DNA of 64,000 bases, from the NCBI RefSeq assembly GCF_030272615.1, contig NC_081407.1, positions 145,020,897 to 145,084,896 of the forward strand, in the 5' to 3' direction. Origin of the DNA: Cryptomeria japonica (Eukaryota > Streptophyta > Pinopsida > Cupressales > Cupressaceae). Each line of letters opens with the position of its first letter. The first letter of the stretch is position 1. The notes below the pieces were generated by a model. The model ran no database searches. It was given only the letters and a program-made list of their open reading frames with translations, and had not been told where the DNA came from. A program made the position numbers and the translations under genes. Positions 10,647 through 22,827 of this stretch are shown one piece after another.

Positions 10647-11399
10647 TGTAAATGATATTCAATTTTCAATTCAATATGCAAGATGTATTCTAATTTGTAT
10701 TCTCTCTATCTATGTATTATCTATTTATATTATAAATCTGACTATCTTCTTTTGTATGGCAGGTGAGAGGAGTATTTATCGATTTCAATATCCTCTTCAC
10801 AAATATCGATTGATATATATATGCAAGAGGGGAGGATCAAGCAGTGCCTTGACCGGTCATGTCTTATGGACATGACCAATCAAGACACTACTTGATCGCA
10901 CCCTTTGATATATAACTATCAATCGGTGTTTATTTTAATCACCAGCCCGATACTAATCGGGGTCTACGTAACTTAGTGTTCAATGCCAATCGGTGTTTGT
11001 GTGGCATATTAACCGATGTCAATCGGTGTCTAAGTTGATCGATACCAATCACTAACTAATAGTTATATATCAAGCAGTGCATACTTTGCCACCCGATAAC
11101 AATCCGATAATCATTATTTGTTTACTGCTAAGAAGATATCCGATATAAATCGGGATACATGGTTAACCCGATAATCATCGGTGATCACAATTATAATGCA
11201 AACCGATATACCATGCTATGATATGATTATCGATATTGTTCGACTAAGTAGATTGGATATATACAAATGAGGAATGATCATCAAATGAAATAGCTTGAAG
11301 TTTTCCTGATAGTTTATCGATAGGATAAATGATTGAATGAGAGATTTCATTTATCTCTCATTCAATCATTTATCTTACCAAAGCTACCATGCATTAACA
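10647..11399 (-). repeat. Copia 5' LTR (right edge tentative)
   Basis: The LTR abuts the PBS at 10647. The proposed far end at 11399 is where CATTAACA mirrors the TGTAAATG start (7 of 8 bases); no target-site duplication can confirm it. On the minus strand an AT-rich TATAATATAAATAG near 10716-10735 is a likely promoter. The U3 part, 10800-11230, repeats short AATCGGTGT, CGATAC and CGATAT motifs many times, a degenerate array of ATCGGT/ACCGAT words. Confidence 0.5.
11324..11374. repeat. Perfect 22-bp inverted repeat, 7-nt loop
   Basis: The arms 11324-11345 (GATAAATGATTGAATGAGAGAT) and 11353-11374 are exact reverse complements around the loop TTCATTT. It lies inside the proposed copia U3, near its outer end. 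It could be a regulatory hairpin of that LTR, a palindrome left by a foldback insertion, or a small-RNA source; the sequence does not decide. Confidence 0.85.
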
Positions 11400-11760
11400 T
11401 GTGCCACATTGGGATAGTGTTTGTAGGAGAATTTCCACCTTTTATGGTGTTGATCCTGTTACTACTCTATCATATCCACTTATTGTGGAGTGATATTTCC
11501 ACCTTCGGTGGGTGATCCACCTCATATGGAATATTTTATTGTTTCTCCTACCTACCACACCTACTTCCTACCTACTTGTGTTTCTTATTGAGCCATATGT
11601 CATGTTTGTGTGCTCACATATCCATATTGCCTTACCTATATATGCAGGCTCATATTCATTGTATGTAATGATTGATGATCCAGTTGATCACATTTTGCAT
11701 CATTGATAGAATACAGTTTATTCCTGTCTTCTATTTTGTTCTCTCTTATTTGTGATTTCC
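11400..11760 (+). repeat. LTR-like fragment with TATA box, + orientation
   Basis: This stretch has repeated TTTCCACC and GTGGGTGATCCACC blocks, then CCTATATATGCAGG (TATA at 11637-11643), then a T/C-rich leader (TTATTCCTGTCTTC), which is the layout of a U3-R-U5. There is no PBS or coding region after it, so it is a fragment. Its boundaries are approximate. Confidence 0.4.
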
Positions 11761-13389
11761 ATTGCCTCTTGATCTTGGCAAAATCTCATAGTTATATTGA
11801 TATCTAAGTCATTTCCTTAATTATATGTGGGCGATTTTTGGTTGAGAAAAATATTTTATAAGTGAGTTATTGTTAAGGCAAGATGGACACCTTAGGAGGA
11901 AAAATAAGACAATTTTATGATATAATTCACTTTATTATTTAAACGCCATAATACACTTTATCAATATATTTTTTATAAAGTGTATTTGCCACCAAGTAAT
12001 GGGCGATTTTGGAGAAATGAAATGAAATGCAAATTAAGGAAATTGGAATGTTGTTGTTTAATCCCATTTTGGAGGGAAAAGAAGTTCAACTTGAGGAGGA
12101 AGTTATAAATATGTGCCTTAGCCTTCATTTGGAACTATCCAAGAACAATTTTATAACAAAATGTTGCCAAAATACAGAGTGAAAGCTTTGGAGAACGCTT
12201 ACCTCCCAGCCATAGCTTGATTTCTTGCTTGCAATATAGCAACTAGTCAAGCCAGAGGCTGCTCTTCATTCAGAGGAGTGGATTGAAGATAATGTTGTAG
12301 ATTTATGTATTAGTTTTCTGATTCTAGAGTGTTGTGTGTGGATTTTCAGTTTACTGGTTTTGGTGTGGCTGTAGCATGTTTTAGTTCATGACTCTTAGTT
12401 CGTTTGTCAGATCATTCTGGGTAGTGGCTCGTTCTCTTCCTATGCCACATGTGATAAGTTTGTAAGTTTGTAGAGCTTAATGTTGAGTATTTGTTTTTTA
12501 AATGCAAATCGTACTTCTTTCCTAGTCGTACTATGCTGGGCTGCCTGGGAATGCGTGCATAATTCCATTTGGGGGTTTTGGGCGCAGTTTGTTGGTTCTA
12601 ATCTCATCGCCTATCTTGTATCTCTCCTTTGCATCCGTTTGGGGGTCATTCCATCGAGTGTGGATAGAGTTACGAGCATTTTTGTGAGTTTTTATGCAGC
12701 TGGTCTGTGTGTTTCCAGCGTGTGGGTTGCATATCAAAATCTGAAAAGTTGTTAGCTTGGAGTGTGTTCTTGGTGTGGAAGGTTTGGGTTGGTTTAGGAG
12801 TTATCTTTGTGTGTTTGAGTTTGCATAGTGTGGTGAGCATGGCAGTACTTATCAACAGTGGGCAGTATCTTTTCTATTTTATGATTTATACTCCATTGTA
12901 AAGTTGGTTGGTAGTACTAACAGCTATTTTCTAGATTGTAACATCAGACCCACTGAAAAAGTGGAAGAGGCTGGCTTGCCGCCTATATCTGCAATTTGTA
13001 ATACTATCCCCCCACTGCATAAGAGGTAGAGTAGATTGTTTATTTCATTTCCAGTCCTCCCACTGAATAAGAGGTTGAGTGATTGTTTGCTTTAGTTTCT
13101 TGGCTTGTTCTTGGTTGGTTTATTTCCAAGTGTTTTTCAGCATTCCTATCACTTGTTGGATAAGCGGAAAGGGCTGGCTTGCCACCCAAGCATTGTAATA
13201 TTTCTAGTTGTTTGAAGCTAACGATCCCCTCAATACCGTATGCTCTCACCTTCCCATATTGGGCACTTGGTGATCAGAAAGTGGAAGGGTTACAATTTCA
13301 ACATTATTGTATTTTCGATTCCTAACATTAATGGTTTCCTGTTGTGTGGTAACTAGAAATTAATTAAAAAAATTAAGGGGGATATTACA
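11761..13389 (+). repeat. LTR-like segment ending GGGGGATATTACA
   Basis: There is no convincing gene in 1.6 kb. A TATA box (TATAAAT, 12104-12110) is followed by a long T/G-rich leader, and the right end GATATTACA at 13381-13389 abuts copia RNase H codons, so this is probably an LTR end. The 12945-13245 part repeats a CCCACTGAATAAGAGG-like block about four times and a GCTGGCTTGCCGCC-like block twice. Small open frames at 12480-12901 look like chance frames in T/G-rich DNA. The left boundary is not visible. Confidence 0.4.
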
Positions 13390-14452
13390 ACCTGGGTACA
13401 ACATGAAACAACAGCAACATACTTAGCCTCAGCATTGAACAAGGTCACAAATTCTTGTTTTTTGCTCAACCAAGACACAAACTTCTCTCCCAAAAAGAAT
13501 GCACCACCACTACTGCTATGTCTATCATCGACACAACTTGCCCAATCTACATTTGTATAAGCTATTAGAGAGAAGTCATTAGTGCTTGGATACCATAATT
13601 CACTGTGCCCTTTAAATACCTAAAGATTCTTTTTACAACATTGACATGAGAAATTTTAGGTGTAGATTGAAAACGAGCAACCAAATAAACATCCTACATG
13701 ATGTCAAGTCTTGATACTGTAAGATACAACAAACTGCCAATGACAAACCTATACGTTGTCTGATTTTTATCAAGTGACTCATCATTTTTACTCAACATAC
13801 AACTAGTGATCATTGGTGTACTTTCAAGTTTTCAATTCTTTATTTGAAATTTCTTAAGCATCTCTTTGGTATATTTAGTTTGAGATAAGAATATACCTGC
13901 ATCCAACTGAGACACTTGCAACCCAAGAAAAAATGAAAGCTCTCCAATCATAGACATCTCAAATTCTGTTTGCATTTGGGTAGCAAAATCTTTGCAAATA
14001 TTGTCATTACCACCAAAAACAATTTCATCAACTTAAATAACTACCACAAACACATGATCATCAACTAACTTGAAATATAGGTTGCTAACTACATTACCTC
14101 TGCTAAACCCTTGCTGAAGAAGATGTTGATCAAGTCTGGAGTACCAAGCCGTAGGATCTTGTTTTAGACCATACAAAGCTTTCTTCAACCTGCAAACATA
14201 ATCTTCCTTTCCTAGACACTGAAAAGCTTCTAGCTGCTCCATATACACCTCCTCTTCCAGATATTCATTTAGAAATACAGATTTAACATACATTTGCCAA
14301 ACTTTAATATGATTATGAACTGAAAATGTCAAAAACATTCGAATAGCTTCTAATTGGGCTACAGGAGCAAATGTTTCCTCAAAGTCAATTCCCTCAATTT
14401 GTGCATACCCTTTGCACACAAGCATTCTTTCTAACAATTTTACCAGCCTCAT
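13390..14452 (-). pseudogene. Copia RT and RNase H, decayed
   Basis: The minus strand encodes recognisable copia RT in 14033-14452 (FEETFAPVAQLEAIR, then KKALYGLKQDPTAWYSRLD) and, in other frames toward 13390, RNase H motifs (VDWASCVDDRHSSSGGAFFL around 13480-13550; AEAKYVAVVSCCTQV at 13390-13440). Several stops and frame changes interrupt it. It ends abruptly at 13390 against the LTR-like segment, without the end of RNase H, PPT or its own 3' LTR. Confidence 0.8.
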
Positions 14453-15800
14453 TCAGTTTGTTTCTAAACACCCACTTAGCACCAATTACATTTTTATCAG
14501 TAGGCCGAGGAACTAATTCCCATGTTTTGTTTTTCTCTATCTGACTTAACTCCTCTTTCATTGCATTAATCCAATTTTCATCTGTACTGGCTTCATTATA
14601 GGACCTAGGTTCAAACTCAGATACTTAAGAAAGATATACCCTTTCATTATGTTGTTTGGCAACTCTTCTCTGTGTTTGAACTCCATCATCTTTGTGTCCA
14701 ATGATTTGTTGCTCAAGATGGTTCCTTTACACAAATTTTGAGGGAGTCTTTTCACTATCATTTTTATGAGTCACTTCACCACCATTTTCAGAACCTTTTT
14801 CAACAATATTATGTTCAAAGACATTATTTCTAGAATCCTTAGCAATATTTACAGATTCCCTATCAACAATAGGTTCTTCAAAGTTATCTTCCTACACAAC
14901 TTCATCAACTTTCACATTAGCACTTTCAATAACCCTTTTCAATTTTTTGTTAGAACACTTGTAAGTTTTACTATGAGTAGAGTAACTGAGAAATATACCC
15001 TCATCATACCTAGGATCAAAGTTGCCCAAACTATCTTTATCCCTTTTAATAAAACATCTACTTCCAAAAACTTTGAAATACATAATAGAGGCAGGTCTGC
15101 CATACCATAATTCATAGAGATTTTTCTTACTATTGGGCCTCAACTGGACTTTATTAAGTATATATACTGTCGTGTGAACTGCTTCCACCCAAAACCTATC
15201 AAATATTTGGCTTCATTAAGAAGTGTTCTTGCCATCGCTTTAACCATTCGATTCCTTTTTTCAACCACACCATTTTGTTGTGGTGTTCTTGCTGCAGAAA
15301 AAATGCCTTTTGATACCATGCTTTTCACAACATTCATCAAACTCGTTAGAGATAAACTCACCACTTCTATCTGATCTAAGACATTTAAGTTCCAAACCAC
15401 TTTCTTTTTCAACCATGGCTCTAAAAATTTTAAATCTCTCTAATGCCTTTGATTTATCCTTCAAAAAAGTTACCTAAGTCATTTTGGAGAAATCATCCAC
15501 AAATAGCTTAAAATATTTTTCATTTCTTAAACCATTAGTTCGAGTGGGACCACAGAGACCAGTATGAACTAACTCTAAAGGTTTTGAACTTGAATACTCT
15601 TTGGTTTTGAAACTTATTCTTGTTTGCTTTCCCTATCGGCATTCCTCACAAATAATATTTTTCAGGCTTAACAATCTTAGGCATGTATCTTACTGAATTC
15701 ATATAACTAATTCTGACAAGATTATCAAAATTTACATTACCTAATTTTCTATGCCATAGCCAACTTTCATCATTTTGAGCCAACAAACATTTTTTACCTT
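14453..15800 (-). pseudogene. Copia integrase and linker, decayed
   Basis: Integrase core is seen in overlapping minus-strand frames at 15140-15464 (RSDRSGEFISNEFDEC, then a separate frame with TPQQNGVVEKRNR holding the catalytic Glu of the DDE triad). The integrase C-terminal part is at 14892-15188 (LWYGRPASIMYFKVFGSRCF). The N-terminal HHCC zinc region is in 15640-15800. A degraded linker to RT fills 14453-14891. At least two frameshifts and several stops separate these blocks, so no integrase can be made. Confidence 0.8.
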
Positions 15801-17120
15801 CAACTTCTCTGAGATCATAAACATTACTATCAATCCTTTTCTGTTATGCAAAATTCATGTGACAATTCCTTGCAATATGATCAATATTATGACATTTAAA
15901 ACAAATCATACTGAAATCTTTTAAGGAATCAAAAGGATTTCAACTAACAAAACTGGTTTTCCTTCTTGATACTATTCTACAATCAATTGCTTTATGACCA
16001 AAGTAATTGCACCAATTACAATAACCATAAAAAGATAAACCCTGTTTATTGTCATTCTTCTTGTAGAAGGATCCCACTGTGTATACCTTTTCTATCTTTG
16101 AACCTTAACAAATCCATCCGCATTTTCCTTTTTGCTAAGAGAATTATTAGAACTTTCACCTTTTTCAAAACGCAAACCAGATTTACCATTGTTTAACCTT
16201 TGCTTGGCTAACATTTCATCAAACAAGTCAAAGTTCTTCTCAAACTTAACCTTCCTATCCGAAACCATCTTTAATTGTCTAAGTTCATTCCTCAAGGTTA
16301 TTACTTCACTTTCTAACCTTAAAACAATTTTCAGATTTTAACAAGAGTTCAGAACTAATTACCTCTTCTTGTTTTTTACCTTCTTCAATTTCAACTTTGA
16401 AATTAATAATCATGTGATTCGCTTTTGCAAGTTTCTTCTATAACTGACAGTTAGCCTCCTTCAATCTCCTGATTTCATCTAGGGCACATAAAAATTCTCC
16501 TTAAGATTTATCTCTCCTCCTTGCACATCATCATCACTTTGATCTATAGTGGGTGAACTAATCGCCATAGACTATTTTCAATCTCAGACTCATTGCTATC
16601 TTCTGAACTTGTATTATCTTATTCCTTGGTGTACAAACTTTTCTTCTTTTTTGAGGAATCTCTTTGTTTGTAAGAGAATTGGCCTTTACTCTTCTTTTTG
16701 AAATCTTCTTAATCACCTCTATCACTTTTGACATAGGGGCACTTAGCAGCAAAATGTCCAAGTTTCCCACAATTGAAGCACTGGAAGGGTAATTTTCATT
16801 TGTACTTGCCAAAACCCTTTTTAAGTTTCCTTACAAGTTTTGCAAGTTCTTCATCCATATTACCATCTGACTCTGAACTTATTTCCTTTTCTCTTTTAGT
16901 TGCTTTAAACGTGGCTTCTTTTTTGAGAGTATCTTCATTTACAATTCTCATTTCAAATGCAATAAAAATACCATGTGAGTCATCAATTGAGATTTTAGTA
17001 AAATCTCTTGCTTCTTCAATTGTAGAAATATTAGAATCATAACTCGGAGACAAGCCTTATGAACTATAACATTATCTTTTATATCTTCTCCAAGGGCTTT
17101 AATGGCATTAACAACCTCAC
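15801..17120 (-). pseudogene. Copia Gag with three CCHC knuckles, decayed
   Basis: Three C-x2-C-x4-H-x4-C knuckles can be read on the minus strand: near 16735-16780 (CFNCGKLGHFAAKC), near 15965-16025 (CNWCNYFGHKAIDC) and near 15845-15905 (CFKCHNIDHIARNC). Lys/Glu-rich, coiled-coil-like sequence lies between the first and second. Most copia Gags have a single knuckle. Stops and frame changes are frequent. The frame would continue upstream into 20057-20512, but a solo LTR is inserted at 17126. Confidence 0.72.
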
Positions 17121-17189
17121 CAACCTGTTGTGCAAATCGCACACCCATCCCCGTCTTGAACAGGGACCCCCCAGTTTGTGCCTTTCTAT

Positions 17190-18400
17190 CCTGACCCTGA
17201 AATTTAGCTAAGTCTGGAATGTCCTGATCCTGAAATTTGACTAAGTCTGAAAACTGATGAAACCTCCAAAAACTAGAATTTGCAATATAACTCCTGGAGG
17301 TCTGAAACCACTCTCAAACATCCTGAAAGTATACTTAAATGTTATATTACATATGCTCAATTTCGGACCCAGAAGCCAAAAGTTGAAGAAGTGAAAAGTT
17401 GCCAAAAGGTGGTTTAGGTCTGGATTTCACTAAAACGCCCAAATTCGGACCCTAGCTCCGAAATTTAAAGTTTGTTATAAAGTTGCCAAAAGACCCTCAA
17501 GGTCCGAAAACACTTTAAATGTCCATTTTCGGACCCTGGGGCGAAATGTTTAAAAAACGCCATTTTGCAAAATATGTTACAAGGTCTGAAAACCACTTAA
17601 CCGTCCTCATTTTCGGACCCTGGGAGGTAAATGGAAAGTGCGTCGATGTTTAAAAAACGCGTTTACAGATCCGAAGTTTTTTAAGGGAATTTGCGAAGCA
17701 TGTTGATGGTCTGAAATTCGCACAGGTTGTAGAAAGCGCCTAAGGGTCTGAAGTCTTCAAAAGTTTACACAATGCGCTTAGGGTCCGAAAATAATCCAAC
17801 TTGCAGAAAATGCCTTAAGCCCCGAAAATCGCAAAAGCGTTAAAAGTGCCGAAATTCGCCAAAAGACCTTCATGGTGCGAAATATGGGTAAATTCCCCAA
17901 AAAACGCCCGAATGGTCCGAAAATGCCTTTGGGCACCAAACCGCCTTAAGCTCTGAATTTGGCATTAAAATCGCGAAATTTCAAAAAACGCGTTTATCTC
18001 CGAAAACTCCCAGTTTGCCAACAACGCTTCAAAGGGTCCGAAGCTTTCTTTAATTTGCAGAAGTGTTCAAGGTCCGAAAATTACCCTTCAGTTGGAACAA
18101 AAACCCCAAGCGCTCCGAAATTCGCCAGAGGGTTAAAACGCGAAATTCCAAACATGCCCAGTGGTCAGAAGTTTTTGGAAAAGTTGCAAAACATGCTAAA
18201 AGGTCCGAATTTGGCCTAAAAACGCAAAATTCCAAACATGCAAAACGTCCGAAACACTTCCAAATTTGCAAAAGGGCGTGAATGCTCCGAAGTTCTTTCA
18301 AAATCACAAAATATGCCAAGGCATACGAAGTTCGCCCTTAGGATTGGAAAACGTAGTTTGAAAATTGCAGAATAGCGTCTAAGTTCTCCAAAATTCACTA
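17190..18400 (+). repeat. Degenerate GGTCCGAAA / AAAACGC array in U3
   Basis: About 25 copies of a short GGTCCGAAA-like word alternate with AAAACGC-, TTCGC- and GCAAA-like words, at irregular 30-60 bp spacing. It occupies the U3 of the solo LTR, upstream of its TATA box. Small open frames across it on both strands are by-products of the repetition. Confidence 0.7.
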
Positions 18401-19211
18401 GAAAGGCATGAGAGTTAGAGTTTTAAAATTTGTAGGAGCTCTTCAAACCTCCAGAGTCGCGCTACAAGAAGTTTTCAAAACGCCCAAGACTCCAAAGGTA
18501 AAATCATGCAGAAGTAAATCGCCCAAACACCATCAAGATCAAGGATCAGATTTCATGTTCGAAGAGAAAGGAGAAGCATTTTCAAGATACATCTCACAAA
18601 GAGCTTCTCAAGCCAGACGTCATAATTAGATTTAATATTTGTTAAATTAATTAATTAATTTTTCAAATTGATTTAATGAAATGAAATTGGTTGATTGATT
18701 GCAGGACGTCATTGGAAAACCAAGAGAAGGCCTCAAACGCAAATCAGGGAAGGATCGCAATCCAAAGCCAGGCGTTGAAGATTGGAAAAGAAAAGATGCA
18801 GGAGCATGAGGACAACCGAGCATTGGGAACCGTGCTGCTGAACAAAGATGAAGTCCACCACCGGGACCAAAGACCAAAGAACACTTTGAATGCTGCAAGT
18901 TTATGCATTATCAAGAAAGTGCACAACTGGATTTAATTCAAGGAATTCAATTCCTAAAAAGCTGAAATTGCTTTATTGTAAACTGCCTATGGGTCCCGTG
19001 CAAGATATTTTTGTGGATGACTATTCCCAACCACCAATAAGATTGGATAGACCTGAATTAAAGCCAAATAGTGGCAGGTAGTTGAGATATTTGTGGTTGA
19101 CTGGATGACTGAGAATTAATTGGGCATAGGATAAAGCTCCCAGCTTCTGGAAGGCAGATCAGGACCCTAGGATGCAGTCCATTCTAGCCTTTGATTCAAA
19201 ATTGTAATATC

Positions 19212-19218
19212 TATAAAA
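19212..19218 (+). promoter_or_regulatory. TATA box of solo LTR
   Basis: TATAAAA in CTATAAAAGGCAGAGGCC is a canonical plant TATA box, downstream of the U3 array and about 830 bp before the LTR end. Confidence 0.65.
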
Positions 19219-20056
19219 GGCAGAGGCCTTTCTTTTGTAAAGGGTTAGATTGTTAGATAGTTGGAGATTTTTGTCAGACAATTGATTAGATGATTAGATA
19301 GTTAGATTTTAGAGTTAGAATAGGTTAGATCTTAGCAGTAGCATAGAGATGCTGCAGAAATTGTTGTAATAGGCAATTGAAATCAATATATAAACATTGA
19401 TTTGGTGTTTATTGTCTTGTTTTCATCTTGTTTGCATGGTTTCTTTCAGCATTTTAGATAGATCTTTCTGTTTTGGGTGTGCAGGTATTTGATAGATTCG
19501 GGCTCATACCACTGAGGATATGCTGATTGTGTATCCTTTTGTGTGGTTAACCTGAGCCTTTGATTGTGCTTAGTTCAATTGCAAGTGTCTGTCTGAGCTG
19601 CGCCAGAATTGGGTGTTTAGTCGTGCATCTCCAGTCTGAAAATCTTCCAAGTCCCTTTGAAGATTGCACCGTTCCTGCAAGGTTGTGAGCCATTCTGGCC
19701 AAGCAGGAATTGGTTATGTTGAATCCGTCTACCCGCATACCCGTGTTGTTAGTTTTAGATCTCCTAACCCTTTCCTTTTGCTTTTTATTGCGTAATTCGA
19801 GAATCAAAGCAAACTAGCTTGTTGCAAATCGTAAGTCCCCTTGTGTTTCCAGCAAAAACACATCAAGCCACTGAGAGATCCCGCAGTCAAGACCTGACAA
19901 AAGAAACCTTGAGGTTGTCTCCTTTGATCAAACTTAGAAAACAGCATTAGAGACTTCCTTATCTCAAGAGAGAGTAGGATAATCAGTCGGCTATTCTATT
20001 CTGTGTTGGCCGTATGGAGTTTGCAGTAATGCGACTTCAGACACGTCAACACAACC

Positions 20057-20512
20057 CTAAGAAGATAGTCAACAACCTGCTCCTCTTCTTTCATTTTTAA
20101 GACCTCAAATTTTGCATTGTTTTTTTGCAACTTTGGTTGTTTCACTTTGTCATTGCCTTTGTAGATGCTCTTTAATTTATCCCAAATCGCCTTTACAGTT
20201 TGACAATGCATCATTTAACAAATTCAATGTTAGACAAACCATAAAGAATTGCATTTTTTACTTTAGCATTATTCTCATAGTCTCTCTTATCTGCAGGATC
20301 AGTCAAAGGAGATGTAGGCATTGTGTAACCATTTACAACTGACATCGACACATCAAATTCTAAAGAAGAAATATAAGTTTTCATTCTGATTTTCCAGAAG
20401 CGTAGTTGGTACCATCAAACAAAGGTGCCTTATTAGAAGAGGATCCTTCCAAATAAGCCATTTGTTCTATTACCAAGATCTACTCAGACTGATTAAGTCT
20501 TTCCAAGCACTA
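20057..20512 (-). pseudogene. Copia Gag N-terminus, decayed
   Basis: Minus-strand codons at 20060-20214 give a Gag (UBN2-type) segment with AIWDKLKSIYKGNDKVKQ and KEEEQVVDYLLRV. This is the N-terminal part of the copia Gag whose remainder lies beyond the solo LTR (17126-20051). The frame is broken by stops. It is followed on the minus-strand 5' side by the PBS at 20514. Confidence 0.7.
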
Positions 20513-20513
20513 G

Positions 20514-20525
20514 GCTCTGATACCA
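20514..20525 (-). other. Copia primer-binding site
   Basis: The minus strand reads TGGTATCAGAGC, two bases after an LTR end ...TTCTACA. It marks the 5' end of the copia element running leftward to 13390. Confidence 0.88.
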
Positions 20526-20527
20526 AT

Positions 20528-22050
20528 TGTAGAACACAAGTTTTACTACTGAGATAGAGGGGGGCAAGGGGGGAAAGGGGGGTGAATCAGTAGTAAATCA
20601 AACTTTTAGATCCTTATTCAATTAAACCTTTTGATAAACTTTTAAAACTTTTTAATCTGGAGTCTGGATTGTAAGCAACATGAAACTGAAAACTGAAAGT
20701 GATGCACCATGCAATGAGACAAATGCACAAAACATTACATGGAAACTCAAGATGGGAAAAAACACAGTGAGAAATGCTGCTAGGATCTACTATCCTATTC
20801 CAGCCTCACAAATAAATTGTCTACAACTTTTGAAGGGCATCAACCCACCAATCTCCCTACTTGAGAGCACCAACCCTTACAGGCACAACCTTGTCAATCT
20901 GAGCATCAACTTAGAATCCTTGTGGCACCAACCAAAGGAATATTACAGATGAGACATACTGTCTCTGATTTCAAATCTGCAAAGTTAGATGTTACAACTT
21001 TGAAGATGTACAATGATTACAAAGATATCATAATCTGAACATTATTGTTCTTCAAATATACTGTTCTGTTTCATACATTACAACAGCATGATCAATAATA
21101 TTCTGTAAATATGTTTCTATATTCTCAGTACTGTCAGCAATCTCTTGATGGCCTGTTCATATCATCTCAGAATGAACTCATTAGAGGGGATATATCGTTG
21201 TTTTCTTGATACTGAACTTGATCTTGAATTAAACTAACTGAAATACAGATTGCATTATACTTTTTATCTGTCACAATATAATTCATACTTACAGCATTAT
21301 AGCACACATACTGTAATAAAAAATGTATCAATCTTCTTTCGTTTACTTCTGTACTATCCTCTTACTTTGCAGCATCAAATTCTATGATATGCTTTAAACT
21401 CAGTGCTCCTGCATTAAAAAATGTCTTCACAATCGGAATATCATCACGGATTGATAAGATATTACAAGTACAACTCTTCTCACGCACTCACCACATTCAC
21501 ACACACTATCGAACATAAGCAAAGTATATATTGTTTTCCATCAACCAAGTGGTTTCAACTGTCGCTTCAACTTTCTTACAACTGTCATGTTAGTTGCAAC
21601 TTCTTTAACTTATAAGACTCCTTATTTCAGTATTTTATAATGTTTTTGCTACCATATGTTTTCCTTACTTTGTGTGGATATTTGAACTCGATGTATTACT
21701 GATTAAAAGACCCGATCATAGGAATTATAGTTTCTCTTTTTCAAGATAAGAGAATCACGGGAGTCTGAGAGCAAGATGTATGTTGTAAATGAAAGACACA
21801 ACATAAACATAAACTCTTAGAGCAAGATGTATGCCATAGATGAGGGACACATTGTGAACATAAATTCTTTGATAAACTTTGATTCCTGGAACTGTAAGTA
21901 ATCAGATACTCAGATCGTGTGTTCCTGAAACTGTAAGTATGAGTACATTTATTTGGTTATTTCAAATCAATAACTTTCCATATCACCCTTTGTATGAAGT
22001 CTTTTTGCAATCTTTTGACATCAATGACAAGTATTCTAACAGGGTTGACA
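20528..22050 (-). repeat. Copia 5' LTR (outer edge not determined)
   Basis: The LTR starts TGTAGAACACAAG next to the PBS. Its U5 has three G6 runs on the plus strand (20559-20582) beside GTGAATCAGTAG, matching the GATTCACCCCCC...CTCAGTA motif at the ends of the copia LTRs at 1-240 and 37034-37081. The outer edge is unclear: I find no TSD, and the end given is only where LTR-like sequence fades. Small open frames inside have no recognisable product. A 51-bp degenerate direct repeat (GAGCAAGATGTATG) occurs at 21769 and 21820. Confidence 0.55.
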
Positions 22051-22718
22051 CAAAGGGGGCTAAGCTTTTAATTTAGTTAGATATGATCCTATTAAGAATT
22101 ATTATTGTTTTATTTATTAAATGTTTGTTATGTGGCTATATATGTCGGTATGCTAAAATATGCATTCAAATTTTTATTTTTTAATATACTATTGTACCCA
22201 AACTGGTCATTTTCAATATTATTTAGTATAGCCCTCTTAAAAATATTTCTATTTGCATTTCTAAGTATATTTTAAGTTAAAGTCATATTAACATATTGTG
22301 TGTCCCTTGTGCATGTGGTTTATGCCAATAACCTTTGACATTTTGTATTGGATATTTGTTTCTCAACACAATCCCATACTCACGCTAAAGATACTAAGCA
22401 ATGTAGATTTCAGGATCATGATCGGCTGGACTAAATTTTTTTTATCTTGATTAACATGTTATGGGTTGTTTAACAAATATTTTCATACTATAATCCACAA
22501 ATAGGGATGAAATTTTTGAACACTGCCCTGAGCAGACTGAATATTCTGAGAAATGTTGTCCAACAATGTTTTTGTTGCACCAAATGGATGTAAAAAAAAT
22601 TTGAAACAGAATTTTTGGTCTTTTGAGGTTTGGAAGAAGAAGCTTTAATTGCTATTTGCTTGGTTTATGTTGTATTTGCAGATTTTCTTGATGTTTTTTG
22701 TTGCATGATATGTCTCAG
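22051..22718. other. Intron-like AT-rich sequence
   Basis: No gene, LTR end or RNA is recognised. The right end, a T-rich tract then GTCTCAG, is the splice acceptor of the CBL exon at 22719, so at least the last part is probably intron. Confidence 0.4.
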
Positions 22719-22827
22719 ATATTTGATCTGTTTGATATCAAGTGCAATGGAGTGATTGAGTTTGGGGAGTTTGTTCGTTCATTGAGCGTTTTCCATCCTA
22801 ATGCATCTCTGGATGAAAAGATTCTGT
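22719..22827 (+). CDS. CBL: Calcineurin B-like (CBL) calcium sensor, internal exon
   Basis: A 109-nt exon between TCTCAG and GTAAGT encodes [18 protein letters not shown] followed by [18 protein letters not shown] plus one base. This is the second EF-hand region of plant CBL proteins, which bind Ca2+ and activate CIPK kinases. The loop reads [12 protein letters not shown]: Lys at loop position 3 is off the EF-hand consensus but usual for this CBL hand. The family motif SVFHPNA is intact. There is no stop, and the splice sites are canonical and in phase with the next exon at 23010. Other exons are not found in the window. It may be part of a gene with very long introns or an isolated fragment; which CBL it is cannot be told. 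Confidence 0.82.

Larger units (their letters stand above)
17126..20051 (+). repeat. Solo gypsy LTR with TSD CAACC
   Basis: It starts TGTTGTG and ends ACACGTCAACA, the same termini as the Tat-like LTRs at 625 and 51497, and is flanked by identical 5-bp CAACC (17121-17125 and 20052-20056). Copia Gag reads into it on both sides, so it inserted into that element and later lost its internal part by LTR-LTR recombination. Its U3 carries a different repeat array from the Tat-like copies. A TATA box is at 19212. No coding sequence is recognised inside. Confidence 0.88.

Noticed and set aside
12480-12901. Hydrophobic small ORFs, possible membrane proteins
   Set aside because: T/G-rich leader-like DNA; no conserved motif, overlapping frames on both strands, no support for expression.
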